64,000 nt of DNA from Terriglobia bacterium (lineage in GTDB: Bacteria; Acidobacteriota; Terriglobia; Bryobacterales; Bryobacteraceae). This document shows, one piece after another, positions 34,204 to 43,318 of the stretch. The stretch covers positions 58,704 through 122,703 of the forward strand of contig JAJPHN010000008.1 of assembly GCA_021325235.1 (NCBI GenBank), given 5' to 3'. Made by a program: the position numbers and the translations under genes. The notes below the pieces were generated by a model that made no database searches, was not told where the DNA came from, and saw only the letters and a list, made by a program, of their open reading frames with translations. Each line of letters opens with the position of its first letter. The stretch's first letter is position 1.

Positions 34204-34689
34204 CTACTCCTCAAATCCTGCGCGCACCTTTCGATACGTCTCTTCGAGCGCCTCAGGAATAATTCGCACGTGCCCCACCGTGGTCATGAAATTTGCGTCG
34301 CCCGACCAACGCGGCAGCATATGCAGGTGAACATGCTGTGCGATCCCGGCGCCCGCTGCCGTACCGATATTCAGCCCCATGTTCAGGCCGTCGGGCCGGT
34401 ACGCGCGCTCGAGCACTTCTTCGGCGCGCCGCGCCAGTTCCATCATCTCGCGCGATGCCTCTGGACTGGTCTCGTTCAGCCTGGCCACGTGCCCATAGGG
34501 CACGATCATCAGGTGACCGCTCGTGTAGGGGTAGCGGTTCAGAATGACGAAACAGTGCTGGCCGCGAAAAACCACGAGCGTGCGCTCATCCGCCGACGGA
34601 TCGCGAGCCGCCTCGCAGAAAATACAGGCCCCCGGCTCCTTTTTGGCTTCCATGTATGTGGATCGCCAGGGCGTCCACAAATGATCCAT
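34204..34689 (-). CDS. HIT-family hydrolase
   Basis: A 161-aa histidine-triad nucleotide hydrolase or transferase of the Ap4A hydrolase-like group. The start MDHLWTPWRSTYMEAKK and CIFCEA are typical of this group, with a zinc-binding Cys pair. ILNRYPYTSGHLMIVPYGH is the substrate region and QHVHLHMLPRW the HIT motif with the catalytic His. It probably cleaves nucleoside phosphates or dinucleoside polyphosphates. It is downstream of the HU/IHF gene on the same strand, 18 bp away. Confidence 0.93.
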   Translation of the reverse strand: MDHLWTPWRSTYMEAKKEPGACIFCEAARDPSADERTLVVFRGQHCFVILNRYPYTSGHLMIVPYGHVARLNETSPEASREMMELARRAEEVLERAYRPDGLNMGLNIGTAAGAGIAQHVHLHMLPRWSGDANFMTTVGHVRIIPEALEETYRKVRAGFEE

Positions 34690-34707
34690 TTCCGCTGCCT
34701 GCTCGCG

Positions 34708-35043
34708 CTAGATCGAATGAGGCTCGGAGTTCGGCGGCGTTTCGTGTTCAGCCGCAGCGCGCTTTTCGCTCTGATTCACCAGATCCCGCAGCTCTTTGCT
34801 CGGCTTGAAAAATGGAATCCTTTTGGAGGGCACCTCGACCCGCGAACCAGTTTTTGGATTGCGCCCCACGCGCGGCTGGCGCTGCCGGGTGCGAAAACTG
34901 CCGAATCCGCGTATCTCGATCTTGTCGCCTTTGTGCAGACTGCTTACGATGCTGTCGAAAATCGTCTCGACGATCGTCTCGGAATCTTTTCGCGTCATCT
35001 CCACGACTTTCGAGACCTCGTCAATCAGCTCAGCCTTCGTCAT
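34708..35043 (-). CDS. HU/IHF-family DNA-binding protein
   Basis: A 111-aa nucleoid protein with the full HU/IHF fold: MTKAELIDEVSKVVEMTRKDSETIVETI, then GDKIEIRGFGSFRTRQRQPRVGRNPKTG, where the beta arm carries RNPKTG, and VPSKRIPFFKPSKELRDLV. The GFGSF and R-x-R-x-P-R-x-G-R pattern is nearer to IHF-beta than HU. A 20-residue acidic/polar tail is extra. Its ATG overlaps the end of the rpsA gene by 14 bp, the classic rpsA-ihfB order. Confidence 0.94.
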   Translation of the reverse strand: MTKAELIDEVSKVVEMTRKDSETIVETIFDSIVSSLHKGDKIEIRGFGSFRTRQRQPRVGRNPKTGSRVEVPSKRIPFFKPSKELRDLVNQSEKRAAAEHETPPNSEPHSI

Positions 35044-36790
35044 AATTCCTGTTCCTGTAATTCTTTGGACTGTTCTGCTTCATAGCATCGCCTACCGTGG
35101 AGGTTGCAATGGCTGCCTGCCGCCGGTAATCGTCGATGCGGCTGCGCTCGGCGTCCTCATGCACCTCCCGCAGGCTCAATCCAATGCGCCGCTGGGCCTC
35201 GTTGAGCTTGATCACCTTGAAATCGAGCTCCGTTCCGACCGGCAGGAGTTCTTCCCCGCCCCGCTGCGCCTCACTGTGCCGGCCCGCCCCGCTGGCGATT
35301 TCGCTACGATGGCATAAACCTTCCACACCCGGCAGCAATTCTACGAACACTCCAAACGGCGCCGCGCGGCAGACCTTGCCGCGCACGACATCGCCCAGCT
35401 GATGCGAGCGGAAGAATACCTCCCAGCTATCGGGCTGCAATTGCTTGATGCCGAGCGACAGCCGCCGGTTCACCGGGTCGATCTGCAGCACCACCGCCTG
35501 CACCAGCTGGCCTTTCTTGATCAGCTCCGAGGGATGCTTTACATGCGCCGTCCACGACATGTCCGAAACGTGCACCAGCCCGTCGATGCCGTCTTCGATT
35601 TCGACGAACGCCCCGAAGTCAGCCAGTTTTCGCACCCTTCCTTCCACAACCGAGCCCACGCTATAGCGGTCCGCAATGGTCGTCCAGGGATCCGCCTCGA
35701 GCTGCTTGATGCCGAGCGAAATACGCCGGTCTCGCGGCTTGACCTCGAGCACCACGGCCTCGACCTGATCGCCCACCGTGACGATCTTCGAGGGGTGCTT
35801 CATGCGCCGGCTCCAGGTCATCTCCGAGATATGGATCAGCCCCTCGACGCCCGGCTCCAGTTCCACAAAAGCACCGTAATCGGTTACGCTCACCACTCGC
35901 CCAATCACGCGGCTTGCGGGAGGATAGCGGGCATCCACATCCACCCACGGATCGGGACGCAACTGTTTCAGGCCGAGCGAAATCCGCTCATGCTGCGGAT
36001 CAAACTTCAGCACCTTGACGGTGAGCTCCTGGCCCACGCTCACCACCGCCGCCGGATGGCTCACGTTGCCGTAGCTCAGATCGCTCACGTGCAGCAGGCC
36101 GTCGATTCCGCCCAGGTCCACGAAGGCGCCATAGTCGGTCAAGTTCTTGACCACACCCTGCACTTCCGCACCTTCGAAGATCGCCGCGAGCGCCTGGGCC
36201 TTGCGCGCCTGCCGATCGTTTTCGAGCAGCACCCGGCGCGATACGACTGCATTCGCACGACGGCGGTTTAGCTTCAGAATCCTGACTTCGAGCGTCTGTC
36301 CGACATACGGATCCAGATTGTGAATGGGCCGTATCTCCACCTGCGAACTCGGCAGAAATGCGTTCACGCCGATATCAACCGCCAGTCCGCCCTTCACCTT
36401 GGCCGTGACGCGCCCGCTCACCGGAGCGCCGCTCGCCGCTGCGGCTTCCAGTTCTTCCCAGACGTGCTGCCGGTGCGCCCGCTCGTAGGACAGCAGAATG
36501 TAGCCTTCCACCGGCACGCCCGTGCGATCGATCATCACTTCGATCACATCGCCGCGTTTCACAGCCGGAAGGCCGTTCTCGACCGGAAACTGCGAAGCCG
36601 GGACCAACCCCTCCGTCTTCCGCCCGATGTCGACGATCACTTCTTTGTCACTGACGCTCAGCACGTGCCCATGCAGTAGTTCCCCGTGCCCGGCCTGGAA
36701 ATGGCTGTTGTAATCGTCTAGAAATGCCTGATAATCCGGGCTCTCGAGCGCCTCCGGCATCTCCACTTGCTCATCAGGGCCAACAGCCAT
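35030..36790 (-). CDS. rpsA: 30S ribosomal protein S1
   Basis: A 586-aa protein with six S1 (OB-fold) RNA-binding domains, matching normal length. The first domain (GELLHGHVLSVSDKEVIVDIGRK) and second are the ribosome-binding type. The later ones repeat the consensus VTDYGAFVEL, GLIHISEMTW and LGIKQL. It unwinds and delivers mRNA to the 30S subunit. It is followed by the IHF-like gene with a 14-bp overlap. The ATG at 36790 begins an acidic N-terminus (MAVGPDEQVEMPEALESPDY). Confidence 0.96.
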   Translation of the reverse strand: MAVGPDEQVEMPEALESPDYQAFLDDYNSHFQAGHGELLHGHVLSVSDKEVIVDIGRKTEGLVPASQFPVENGLPAVKRGDVIEVMIDRTGVPVEGYILLSYERAHRQHVWEELEAAAASGAPVSGRVTAKVKGGLAVDIGVNAFLPSSQVEIRPIHNLDPYVGQTLEVRILKLNRRRANAVVSRRVLLENDRQARKAQALAAIFEGAEVQGVVKNLTDYGAFVDLGGIDGLLHVSDLSYGNVSHPAAVVSVGQELTVKVLKFDPQHERISLGLKQLRPDPWVDVDARYPPASRVIGRVVSVTDYGAFVELEPGVEGLIHISEMTWSRRMKHPSKIVTVGDQVEAVVLEVKPRDRRISLGIKQLEADPWTTIADRYSVGSVVEGRVRKLADFGAFVEIEDGIDGLVHVSDMSWTAHVKHPSELIKKGQLVQAVVLQIDPVNRRLSLGIKQLQPDSWEVFFRSHQLGDVVRGKVCRAAPFGVFVELLPGVEGLCHRSEIASGAGRHSEAQRGGEELLPVGTELDFKVIKLNEAQRRIGLSLREVHEDAERSRIDDYRRQAAIATSTVGDAMKQNSPKNYRNRNYDEG

Positions 36791-36895
36791 GTCTCATTTC
36801 ATCCTGAATCCCGGCCGGCACCGCGCCTGCCGCTGGTAAAAGCGTCAAATACTTGATACTTCAGTACTTCAGAAGTCTAGCGGAGCGTACAATTG

Positions 36896-39199
36896 ATGTC
36901 AACCGGACGTCTTTCCGGTGACCGCCATTCCAATCGCGTGAATATCGCCCCACAACACCTATCCGTTCCCTCTGGCCCGAGCACATCAGCTGCCAAACGA
37001 ACCCTCCGCGCTCGTGCATTCCAGGATCTGGCTCCTTATCTCGTGCTCGCGCTGGTCGTTGTGGCGATCCTCACCTACTCGCTTCGGCTTTGGAGGACCG
37101 GCCTCTCGGCTCCCCTCGACACACGTCCGGGCGCCTCCTACACGTTCCTAAAGGGCGATACCTACACCTATCCCTATATCGCCAAGGCTCTCGGCGAACA
37201 CGCCTTCTTCCACAACCCTCGAGTCGGGGCGCCGTTCGGACTCGATTATCACGACATGTACCAGCCGGATCTGGTGCACCATGCTGCCCTGGCGTTCTTG
37301 ATGCTGTTCACGGCGAATCCCTTTCTGGCGGTGAACCTTTACTGCCTGCTTAGCTATGTGCTGATAGCCTGTAGCGCGTTTTGTGTTCTGCGGCGTTTCG
37401 GCCTGTCATTACCGTCAGCTTTCGCTGCCAGCATTCTGTACGCTTTTACGCCCGCGCATCTGTTCAGCTCGGAATATCATCTCTTTCTCTCCGCATACTT
37501 CCTGATTCCGCCGACCATCTTGCTGATCGTTCGCATTTTCACGGATCTTCCCGGCTCGGGTCGCGAGTTCCCGGCTGACTCGCGGCGCGGGCTGTTGCGC
37601 TTTGGCCTGCTGCTCTCGCTGCTGGTCGGCCTGGCGGGCGTCTACTATGCCTTCTATTCGGCACTGCTTCTCGGCGTCGCTGCTCTTTACGCGTTTTTGC
37701 GGCGCGAGCGGCGTCAGTTCGCGCTCGTGGCTGTCGCTTGCGCAGGCACGCTCTGCCTTACGGTTCTCATCGCGCTTTTGCCCGTTTACTTCTATCACCG
37801 CCACCACGGACCCAACCCGGAAGCCATTCAGCGCTCCGTTTTGGACAGCCACCTCTACAGCCTCAAAATCGCCGATCTTTTGCTGCCCTCACCCGAGCAT
37901 CCGATCAAGGCGCTGCGCCGGCTCACGGCGACTTACAATCAAAGCCTCTCGTCGCTCAACGACAACGAGAGCGAAGCCTCTGCCCTGGGCGTGCTCGCCT
38001 CGGTGGGCTTTCTCTTTCTCCTGTTTCATCCGTTCGCCGGCCGTTCACGCTCGCGCCAGGGGATCCTGACCGCTTTGACAATACTCGCTCTCGCGCTTGT
38101 TCTCTGGGCCACCGTGGAAGGCTTCGGGACCTTGTTCTCATTCCTGATCACGCCCGAAATCCGCAGCAACACCCGCGTGATCTTTTTTCTCGCCTTTCTG
38201 TCGCTTGCCGCTTTCGGGCTGCTCGCCGACAAAATCCTCGATACTGTTCTCGACTCCGGCCCGCACTCGGTCGATCGCTCCGTCCTGCTCGGGGCTGTGC
38301 TGCTCCTCGGACTTTATGACCAGGGCGTCAGCCGCATGAAGCCGGACATCGCCGCGAGTCATGCCGTCTTCGCAAGCAACGATCACTTCGTCCATCGCAT
38401 CGAAACAGAACTGCCGGCCGGAGCAGCGGTCCTCGAGCTTCCCTACCAGGCTTTCCCCGAAACCGCCGGCCCCAACCGCATGCTCAGCTACGATCCGCTC
38501 GCCGCGTATCTACACTCGTCGAAACTGCGTTGGAGTTATCCGGCTATGCGAGGACGGCCGAGCGCTGCCTGGATTGAACAGCTCAGCTCTCTCCCGATTC
38601 CCGCGCTGCTGCCGCAGGCTGTGCTTGGCGGCTACCGCGGGATTTGGGTGGATCGTTTCGGCTATGCCAATTCCGGCGACATAGAAAAGCAGATTGCCGG
38701 CGCCACCGGCGCGTCGCCCACCGTCAGCGAAGACGGCCGCTACAGTTTCTTTTCTCTCATCGGTTACGCGGCTGCGCTTAAGGAGAAAATGCCGGGCGCG
38801 CGCTGGGACGCTCTTGTGTTACCGGGCAAACCCGCCTTTACGCTGCAATACGTCGCTGGGGTGTACGGACCCGAGTACTCCGGAAGTGAGCAGTGGCGCT
38901 GGTGCAATCAATCCGGCGCAATCGCCATCCTGAACGACACCGGCCAGCCGCAGCCGGTCGAGCTGGCCGGCGATCTTCGAAGCGGGTTCGCGAGCCCTTC
39001 CACCGTCGAATTCCAGCTCGGCAGCGCCGTATTCAAGGCTCAGGCCAGTTCCGGCGCGATCACGTTCCACTGGCCTCTGACGCTTGCGCCCGGACTCAAT
39101 CGCATCGCATTCAGAACCGATGCACCGCGCGTACCCGCGCCGAACGATCCGCGCCTCATGTATTTCCGCATGGAGAATATGCACGTTCTCCCGCGCTGA
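36896..39199 (+). CDS. GT-C-like polytopic membrane protein
   Basis: A 767-aa protein with roughly ten membrane segments in residues 45-490 and a periplasmic C-terminal domain. The first loop after membrane segment 1 has FLKGDTYTYPYIAKALGEH and FGLDYHDMYQPD, resembling the acidic loops of GT-C fold glycosyltransferases. The rest has no named domain. The C-terminal part (TLQYVAGVYGPEYSGSEQW, PLTLAPGLNRIAFRTDAP) is beta-rich. It converges on a surface-sugar operon and may transfer a lipid-linked sugar. The TTG at 36893 directly precedes the ATG; I use the ATG. Confidence 0.65.
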   Translation: MSTGRLSGDRHSNRVNIAPQHLSVPSGPSTSAAKRTLRARAFQDLAPYLVLALVVVAILTYSLRLWRTGLSAPLDTRPGASYTFLKGDTYTYPYIAKALGEHAFFHNPRVGAPFGLDYHDMYQPDLVHHAALAFLMLFTANPFLAVNLYCLLSYVLIACSAFCVLRRFGLSLPSAFAASILYAFTPAHLFSSEYHLFLSAYFLIPPTILLIVRIFTDLPGSGREFPADSRRGLLRFGLLLSLLVGLAGVYYAFYSALLLGVAALYAFLRRERRQFALVAVACAGTLCLTVLIALLPVYFYHRHHGPNPEAIQRSVLDSHLYSLKIADLLLPSPEHPIKALRRLTATYNQSLSSLNDNESEASALGVLASVGFLFLLFHPFAGRSRSRQGILTALTILALALVLWATVEGFGTLFSFLITPEIRSNTRVIFFLAFLSLAAFGLLADKILDTVLDSGPHSVDRSVLLGAVLLLGLYDQGVSRMKPDIAASHAVFASNDHFVHRIETELPAGAAVLELPYQAFPETAGPNRMLSYDPLAAYLHSSKLRWSYPAMRGRPSAAWIEQLSSLPIPALLPQAVLGGYRGIWVDRFGYANSGDIEKQIAGATGASPTVSEDGRYSFFSLIGYAAALKEKMPGARWDALVLPGKPAFTLQYVAGVYGPEYSGSEQWRWCNQSGAIAILNDTGQPQPVELAGDLRSGFASPSTVEFQLGSAVFKAQASSGAITFHWPLTLAPGLNRIAFRTDAPRVPAPNDPRLMYFRMENMHVLPR

Positions 39200-39243
39200 T
39201 CAAAGACAAACGCGCCGGCACCCGAGATTCTGCGCTCGCGCAA

Positions 39244-40188
39244 CTATCGTTCGAGCTTATTCCTGTTCCAGGCCTGTTCGCTCCGCACCACGAATCCTGG
39301 CCGGCGGCGTGCATTCTGCAGCGACAACCAGATATATTGCCCGACGACGCCGAGCGATAACGCGAAGGCCCCGCCGAAGAACGCAATGACCAGCATCAAC
39401 GGCGTATAGCCCAGCACCGGAATCTTGCCCTCGAGCCACGCCACCAGGACAACCACCGCCGCTGCCATCGCCAGCACGCAGGCCGTGGCGCCGATCAGCA
39501 GCAGTCCTCTGATAGGCAAATCGGTGAAGTTGAAGATGCTGTCGACGGCATAGCGCAGTTTTTTTCGCACTGTCCACGCGCTCCGGCCCTCGCGTCTTGC
39601 GCGCCGCTCATAGGGCACAAATGTGCGGCGGAAGCCGAGCCAGAACAGCAGCGCGATCAAATTGGTCTGCACCTCAGGCAGTTTCACGAGTTCATCGCGC
39701 ACTTGTCGCGTGCAGGCGAACACATCGATGCCGCCTTTGGGCATGCCTTTCAGCACAAAGCTACGGTAGAGACGCCAAAACCACTCTGACGCCATTTGCG
39801 ACCACCACGGGTCGGCCCGGCTCACCCGATATCCGAACGCTACATCAGCTTCACCGCTCCGCAGCACGCGGTGAAACTCGGTCATCAGTTCCAAAGGTTC
39901 CTGCAGATCCGCTGCAAGGACGCCCAGCACATCGCCGCGCCCATAACGCAGCCCTGCTCCGATTGCCGAAAACGCACCAAAATTCCGGCTCAACTCGATA
40001 AGCTGCGTCGGCACCGGGAACGCGGGTAGCCTCTCTCGCAGGAAGTCGAGCGAGCCGTCCGGACTTCCATCCACCACAAAGACAACTTCCAGCTCGTCCG
40101 TGAAGGAAGCGGCGAATGTCTGCAATTCTGCCAGCAAGCGCGGCAGATTCTCTTCGTTCTTGTAAATCGGAATGACGATCGAGAGCAT
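39244..40188 (-). CDS. Family 2 glycosyltransferase (GtrB/DPM1-like)
   Basis: A protein of about 314 aa with an N-terminal GT-A catalytic domain: MLSIVIPIYKNEENLPRLL, VFVVDGSPDGS with the nucleotide-metal Asp, and VLAADLQEPLEL (DxD-like DLQ). Two C-terminal membrane helices follow (LLLIGATACVLAMAAAVVVLVA and LMLVIAFFGGAFALSLGVVGQ). Such enzymes load a sugar onto a polyprenyl phosphate. It is the last gene of a nucleotide-sugar operon, 13 bp after the aminotransferase. The start at 40188 is preferred because it begins directly at the Rossmann strand; the frame runs to 40221. Confidence 0.9.
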   Translation of the reverse strand: MLSIVIPIYKNEENLPRLLAELQTFAASFTDELEVVFVVDGSPDGSLDFLRERLPAFPVPTQLIELSRNFGAFSAIGAGLRYGRGDVLGVLAADLQEPLELMTEFHRVLRSGEADVAFGYRVSRADPWWSQMASEWFWRLYRSFVLKGMPKGGIDVFACTRQVRDELVKLPEVQTNLIALLFWLGFRRTFVPYERRARREGRSAWTVRKKLRYAVDSIFNFTDLPIRGLLLIGATACVLAMAAAVVVLVAWLEGKIPVLGYTPLMLVIAFFGGAFALSLGVVGQYIWLSLQNARRRPGFVVRSEQAWNRNKLER

Positions 40189-40201
40189 CGCGTTTCTTGG
40201 T

Positions 40202-41320
40202 TTACTCTGCGCGCCACCCATTCACTGCTTCAATCACACGCGCCGTCTCCTCGTCTGTCAGATAAGGATGAATCGGCAAGCTCACCTGCTCGTGGCAAAA
40301 ATTGCGTGCCCGCTCTGCTCCGGGTACGTTTTCATATGCGACGGCACGCATCGCCGGTTGATCGAAAATCGCCTTTGGATAGTGCTCCGCGGTTGTAATA
40401 CCGCGCTCGCGCATCCAGCGGAAAAACGCTGGCTTCTTCTCGGCCTGCACCAAGACCGGAAACAAATGCCAGCTGGAATCCGAACCGGGCGGCGGACCGG
40501 GAACGAGCACCGCTTTGTTTCGAATGCCTTCGATGTATCGTTTTGCGATCGTTCGCCGCCGCTCAATCCAGCCGGGCAGCTTTTTGAGACTTACCGCGAG
40601 CAGCGCGGCCTGCAGCTCGTCGAGCCGGCTGTTATACCCGATCGATTCATGCCGGTACTTCGCACTCTGCCCGTAATTGCGATACTCCGCGCATCTGGCG
40701 CCCAGTTCCTCCGAACCGGTCAGGATCGCGCCCCCATCGCCCATGGCTCCCAGATTCTTGGTCGGGTAAAAACTTGTGGCGGCCACCTGCCCTGCCCTCC
40801 CGCAGACAGCGCCGCCAAACGAAGCTCCAATCGACTGCGCACAATCCTCGACAATCTTGAGATCGAATCGCGATCGGAGCTCTCCAATCTGTTCCGCATC
40901 CAGCGCATGACCGTACAAATGCACGGGCACGAAGAATCGAATCTCCGGCCGCGCTCGCAAAACATCATCGCAGGCTGCGAGATCAACAAGCCCGTACCGA
41001 TCGACAGGCGCAAATACCGGCACCGCGCCCAGTTTCACGATGGCGAGGGTTGTGGCGAAGGCCGAAACGGGCGTCGTTAAAACCCGGTCACCTTCTTCAC
41101 AGCCGAGCGCGCGCAGGCCGATTTCGATCGCGTCGAGCCCGCTCGCAACGCCAACCGCGCGATTGACGCCCCAGTACACGGCCAGCGCTCGCTCGAACTC
41201 CACAACCTCGCGCCCGAGCACATACCAGCCACTTGCGCCCACGCGCTCGAAGGCTGCCAGCATTTCAACGCGAGTGTCCTCCCACTGGCGCGCGAAATCG
41301 TTAAACAGAATGTCTTGCAT
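40202..41320 (-). CDS. DegT/DnrJ/EryC1/StrS-family sugar aminotransferase
   Basis: A 372-aa PLP enzyme. It aminates a keto sugar nucleotide, probably at C3 given its neighbour. Visible marks are [16 protein letters not shown] (PLP phosphate), [40 protein letters not shown] with the Schiff-base Lys, [14 protein letters not shown] and the end [16 protein letters not shown]. It resembles FdtB/QdtB-type 3-aminotransferases. The start ATG at 41320 lies 20 bp inside the end of the WxcM-like gene. The frame runs to 41377, but those residues are not family-like. Confidence 0.93.
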   Translation of the reverse strand: MQDILFNDFARQWEDTRVEMLAAFERVGASGWYVLGREVVEFERALAVYWGVNRAVGVASGLDAIEIGLRALGCEEGDRVLTTPVSAFATTLAIVKLGAVPVFAPVDRYGLVDLAACDDVLRARPEIRFFVPVHLYGHALDAEQIGELRSRFDLKIVEDCAQSIGASFGGAVCGRAGQVAATSFYPTKNLGAMGDGGAILTGSEELGARCAEYRNYGQSAKYRHESIGYNSRLDELQAALLAVSLKKLPGWIERRRTIAKRYIEGIRNKAVLVPGPPPGSDSSWHLFPVLVQAEKKPAFFRWMRERGITTAEHYPKAIFDQPAMRAVAYENVPGAERARNFCHEQVSLPIHPYLTDEETARVIEAVNGWRAE

Positions 41321-42275
41321 CGGCACGGACGAGCCGCAGAAACTCGTCGTAGTCTCGAATGTAATCGGCTGGATCATAGGCGCCAGAGGTCAGGACCAGC
41401 AGCACGGCGTCGCTCGAATACCGGTATTGCACGCACCAGCGCATCGGGGGAACGTAAAGTCCGCGATTCGGCCGGTCGAGCGTGTACTGTGCGCGATGCT
41501 CCCCGTCGTCTGCTACGCACCGGCAGCTGCCATGCACGCAGATCAGAAATTGATGCTGCTCGCGATGCGCATGCTCGCCCCGTATGTGCTCGCCCGGCAC
41601 GCCGAAGACCAGGAAGTACCGCCTGATCTCGAACGGCACGTGCCGTTGCGCTTCGCCGAAACTGAGATTTCCGCGCATATCAATGACCAGCGGCAGTTCC
41701 TCGAGGCTCACGCCGCGCACCACCGAGCCGGCCTGCGTTGTTCCAGCACTTACGGACCCCGGTGATGGTTCATGATGCGGCGCATCCACATATCCGGAAA
41801 TTCGTGCCGGATTCCCGACTACAATCGTGTCCGGCGGAACATTGCGCGTTACAACTGCGCCCGCGCCCACCATCGCACGCTCACCGATCTCGACGCCCGG
41901 CAGAATCGTCGCATTGGCGCCGATCGACGCACCCTTTCGCACGCGCGTGATGGGAAACTGCTCGTGATAGTGCCGGCTGCGCGGGAATTTGTCGTTGGTA
42001 AAGGTCGCATTCGGCCCGACAAAGACATCGTCCTCGAGCACGATTCCATCCCAAAGCTGAACGCCTGACTTGATCGTTACGCGATCGCCGATTACCACTT
42101 CGTTTTCCACGAATGTGTGGTCGCACAGATTGCAATCCGCACCGATCTTGGCGCCCGCCAGCACATGCGCAAATGCCCAGATGCGCGTTCGCGGACCGAT
42201 CCGCTCACTCTCCACAATCGCGTTCGGGTGCTGGAAATGCTCCTTGTCTTTCGACACCATTCGATCAGCACTCAT
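41301..42275 (-). CDS. WxcM-like bifunctional acetyltransferase / dTDP-hexose 3,4-ketoisomerase
   Basis: A 324-aa fusion. Residues 15-165 form a left-handed beta-helix N-acetyltransferase (hexapeptide repeats such as [25 protein letters not shown] and [28 protein letters not shown]). Residues 185-310 are an FdtA/QdtA-type cupin ketoisomerase ([19 protein letters not shown], then [15 protein letters not shown] and [17 protein letters not shown]). In Aneurinibacillus the two activities are the separate FdtC and FdtA. Fusion in this order is known from Xanthomonas WxcM. Together with the downstream aminotransferase it would make dTDP-3-acetamido-3,6-dideoxyhexose. Confidence 0.9.
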   Translation of the reverse strand: MSADRMVSKDKEHFQHPNAIVESERIGPRTRIWAFAHVLAGAKIGADCNLCDHTFVENEVVIGDRVTIKSGVQLWDGIVLEDDVFVGPNATFTNDKFPRSRHYHEQFPITRVRKGASIGANATILPGVEIGERAMVGAGAVVTRNVPPDTIVVGNPARISGYVDAPHHEPSPGSVSAGTTQAGSVVRGVSLEELPLVIDMRGNLSFGEAQRHVPFEIRRYFLVFGVPGEHIRGEHAHREQHQFLICVHGSCRCVADDGEHRAQYTLDRPNRGLYVPPMRWCVQYRYSSDAVLLVLTSGAYDPADYIRDYDEFLRLVRADARHSV

Positions 42276-42350
42276 GATATCGGCTTTGGCCTGGAGAACT
42301 GAGGTACTAGTCGTCTCTCTCGAATGTAACCGCTTAAAACTAAGTCAAAC

Positions 42351-42359
42351 TGTTACAAT
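42351..42359 (+). promoter_or_regulatory. Extended -10 promoter
   Basis: TGTTACAAT gives an extended -10 element (TGn followed by TACAAT, 5 of 6 consensus). It lies 24 bp upstream of the ATG of the Tudor-like gene. The region upstream is A/T-rich for this genome but has no clear -35, as is usual for extended -10 promoters. It could drive the Tudor-like gene and the pur genes behind it. Confidence 0.5.
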
Positions 42360-42382
42360 CAGGTAGGAGGGTCACGATCCGA

Positions 42383-42619
42383 ATGGCTACGAAACCTGCC
42401 TTTGCCACAGGGGCGCAAGTCGAACATGGGAAATTCGGCCTCGGGTCGGTGGTTTCCTGCAACGACGAATACATTGTCATCAAATTCGATGACCACGGCG
42501 AGAAGAAATTCGTCACCCCCATCGTTTTGCCTGCTCTGAAAAAGAGCGATCGTCAGCCACCCGTTGAAAAGCGCCGTGCGAGTCGCAAGAAAGCGGCTGC
42601 TCCGGCGGCCACTGCCTGA
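42383..42619 (+). CDS. Small Tudor-like domain protein (UvrD/PcrA C-terminal type)
   Basis: A 78-aa protein. Residues 8-48 resemble the Tudor-like domain at the C-terminus of UvrD/PcrA helicases and other nucleic-acid proteins (GAQVEHGKFGLGSVVSCNDEY followed by IKFDDHGEKKF). The remainder is basic and Ala-rich (KRRASRKKAAAPAATA), likely for nucleic-acid contact. In UvrD this domain binds RNA polymerase, but a free domain's role is unknown. It precedes purQ by 21 bp on the same strand and may share its promoter. Confidence 0.75.
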   Translation: MATKPAFATGAQVEHGKFGLGSVVSCNDEYIVIKFDDHGEKKFVTPIVLPALKKSDRQPPVEKRRASRKKAAAPAATA

Positions 42620-42640
42620 ACCATTCGCGATTTCCAGCTT

Positions 42641-43318
42641 ATGAAAATTGCGGTCGTCGTTTTTCCCGGAAGCAATTGTGATCACGACGCCTGGTACGCG
42701 GTGTCTCAAAACCTGCACGAGCAGGCCGAATTTATCTGGCACGAATCATCTTCGCTCGCCGGCGCGGATGCCGTCATCCTGCCGGGCGGTTTCTCATATG
42801 GCGATTATCTCCGCTGCGGCGCGATCGCGAAATTTTCACCGGTCATGAAAGCCGTCGCGCAGTTCGCGCGCGATGGCGGACCGGTTCTCGGCATCTGCAA
42901 CGGATTTCAGGTACTCACAGAAGCCGGTTTGCTTCCTGGCGCGCTGGTGCGCAACGCCGAACGCAAGTTTGTCTGTCGCACGGTACCGCTCGAAGTCGTC
43001 ACGACAGATTCTCTCTTCACCAATCAGGCCACCCGCGGCCAGATACTCTGGCTACCCGTTGCTCATGGGGAAGGCTGCTACATCGCCGACGAGAAAACTC
43101 TCAACGAGCTCGAAGCCGAGGACCGCGTCGTGCTCCGCTACCGTGCCGATTGTAACGGTTCGCAGCGCAACATCGCGGGCATTCTGAACCGTGAGCGCAA
43201 CGTAATGGGCATGATGCCGCATCCCGAGCGCGCTGCCGACCCGCTGCTCGGTTCCACGGACGGTCTCGCTATTCTGAAATCTTTCGTGAATGCCGCCGTA
43301 CCCGCCGGACGATCATGA
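42641..43318 (+). CDS. purQ: Phosphoribosylformylglycinamidine synthase subunit PurQ
   Basis: A 225-aa class I glutamine amidotransferase. It supplies ammonia to PurL for FGAR to FGAM in purine synthesis. The motifs are [32 protein letters not shown], the nucleophile Cys in [22 protein letters not shown] and the His/Glu end [16 protein letters not shown]. The length is normal. Its stop overlaps the purL start (ATGA). Confidence 0.97.
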   Translation: MKIAVVVFPGSNCDHDAWYAVSQNLHEQAEFIWHESSSLAGADAVILPGGFSYGDYLRCGAIAKFSPVMKAVAQFARDGGPVLGICNGFQVLTEAGLLPGALVRNAERKFVCRTVPLEVVTTDSLFTNQATRGQILWLPVAHGEGCYIADEKTLNELEAEDRVVLRYRADCNGSQRNIAGILNRERNVMGMMPHPERAADPLLGSTDGLAILKSFVNAAVPAGRS

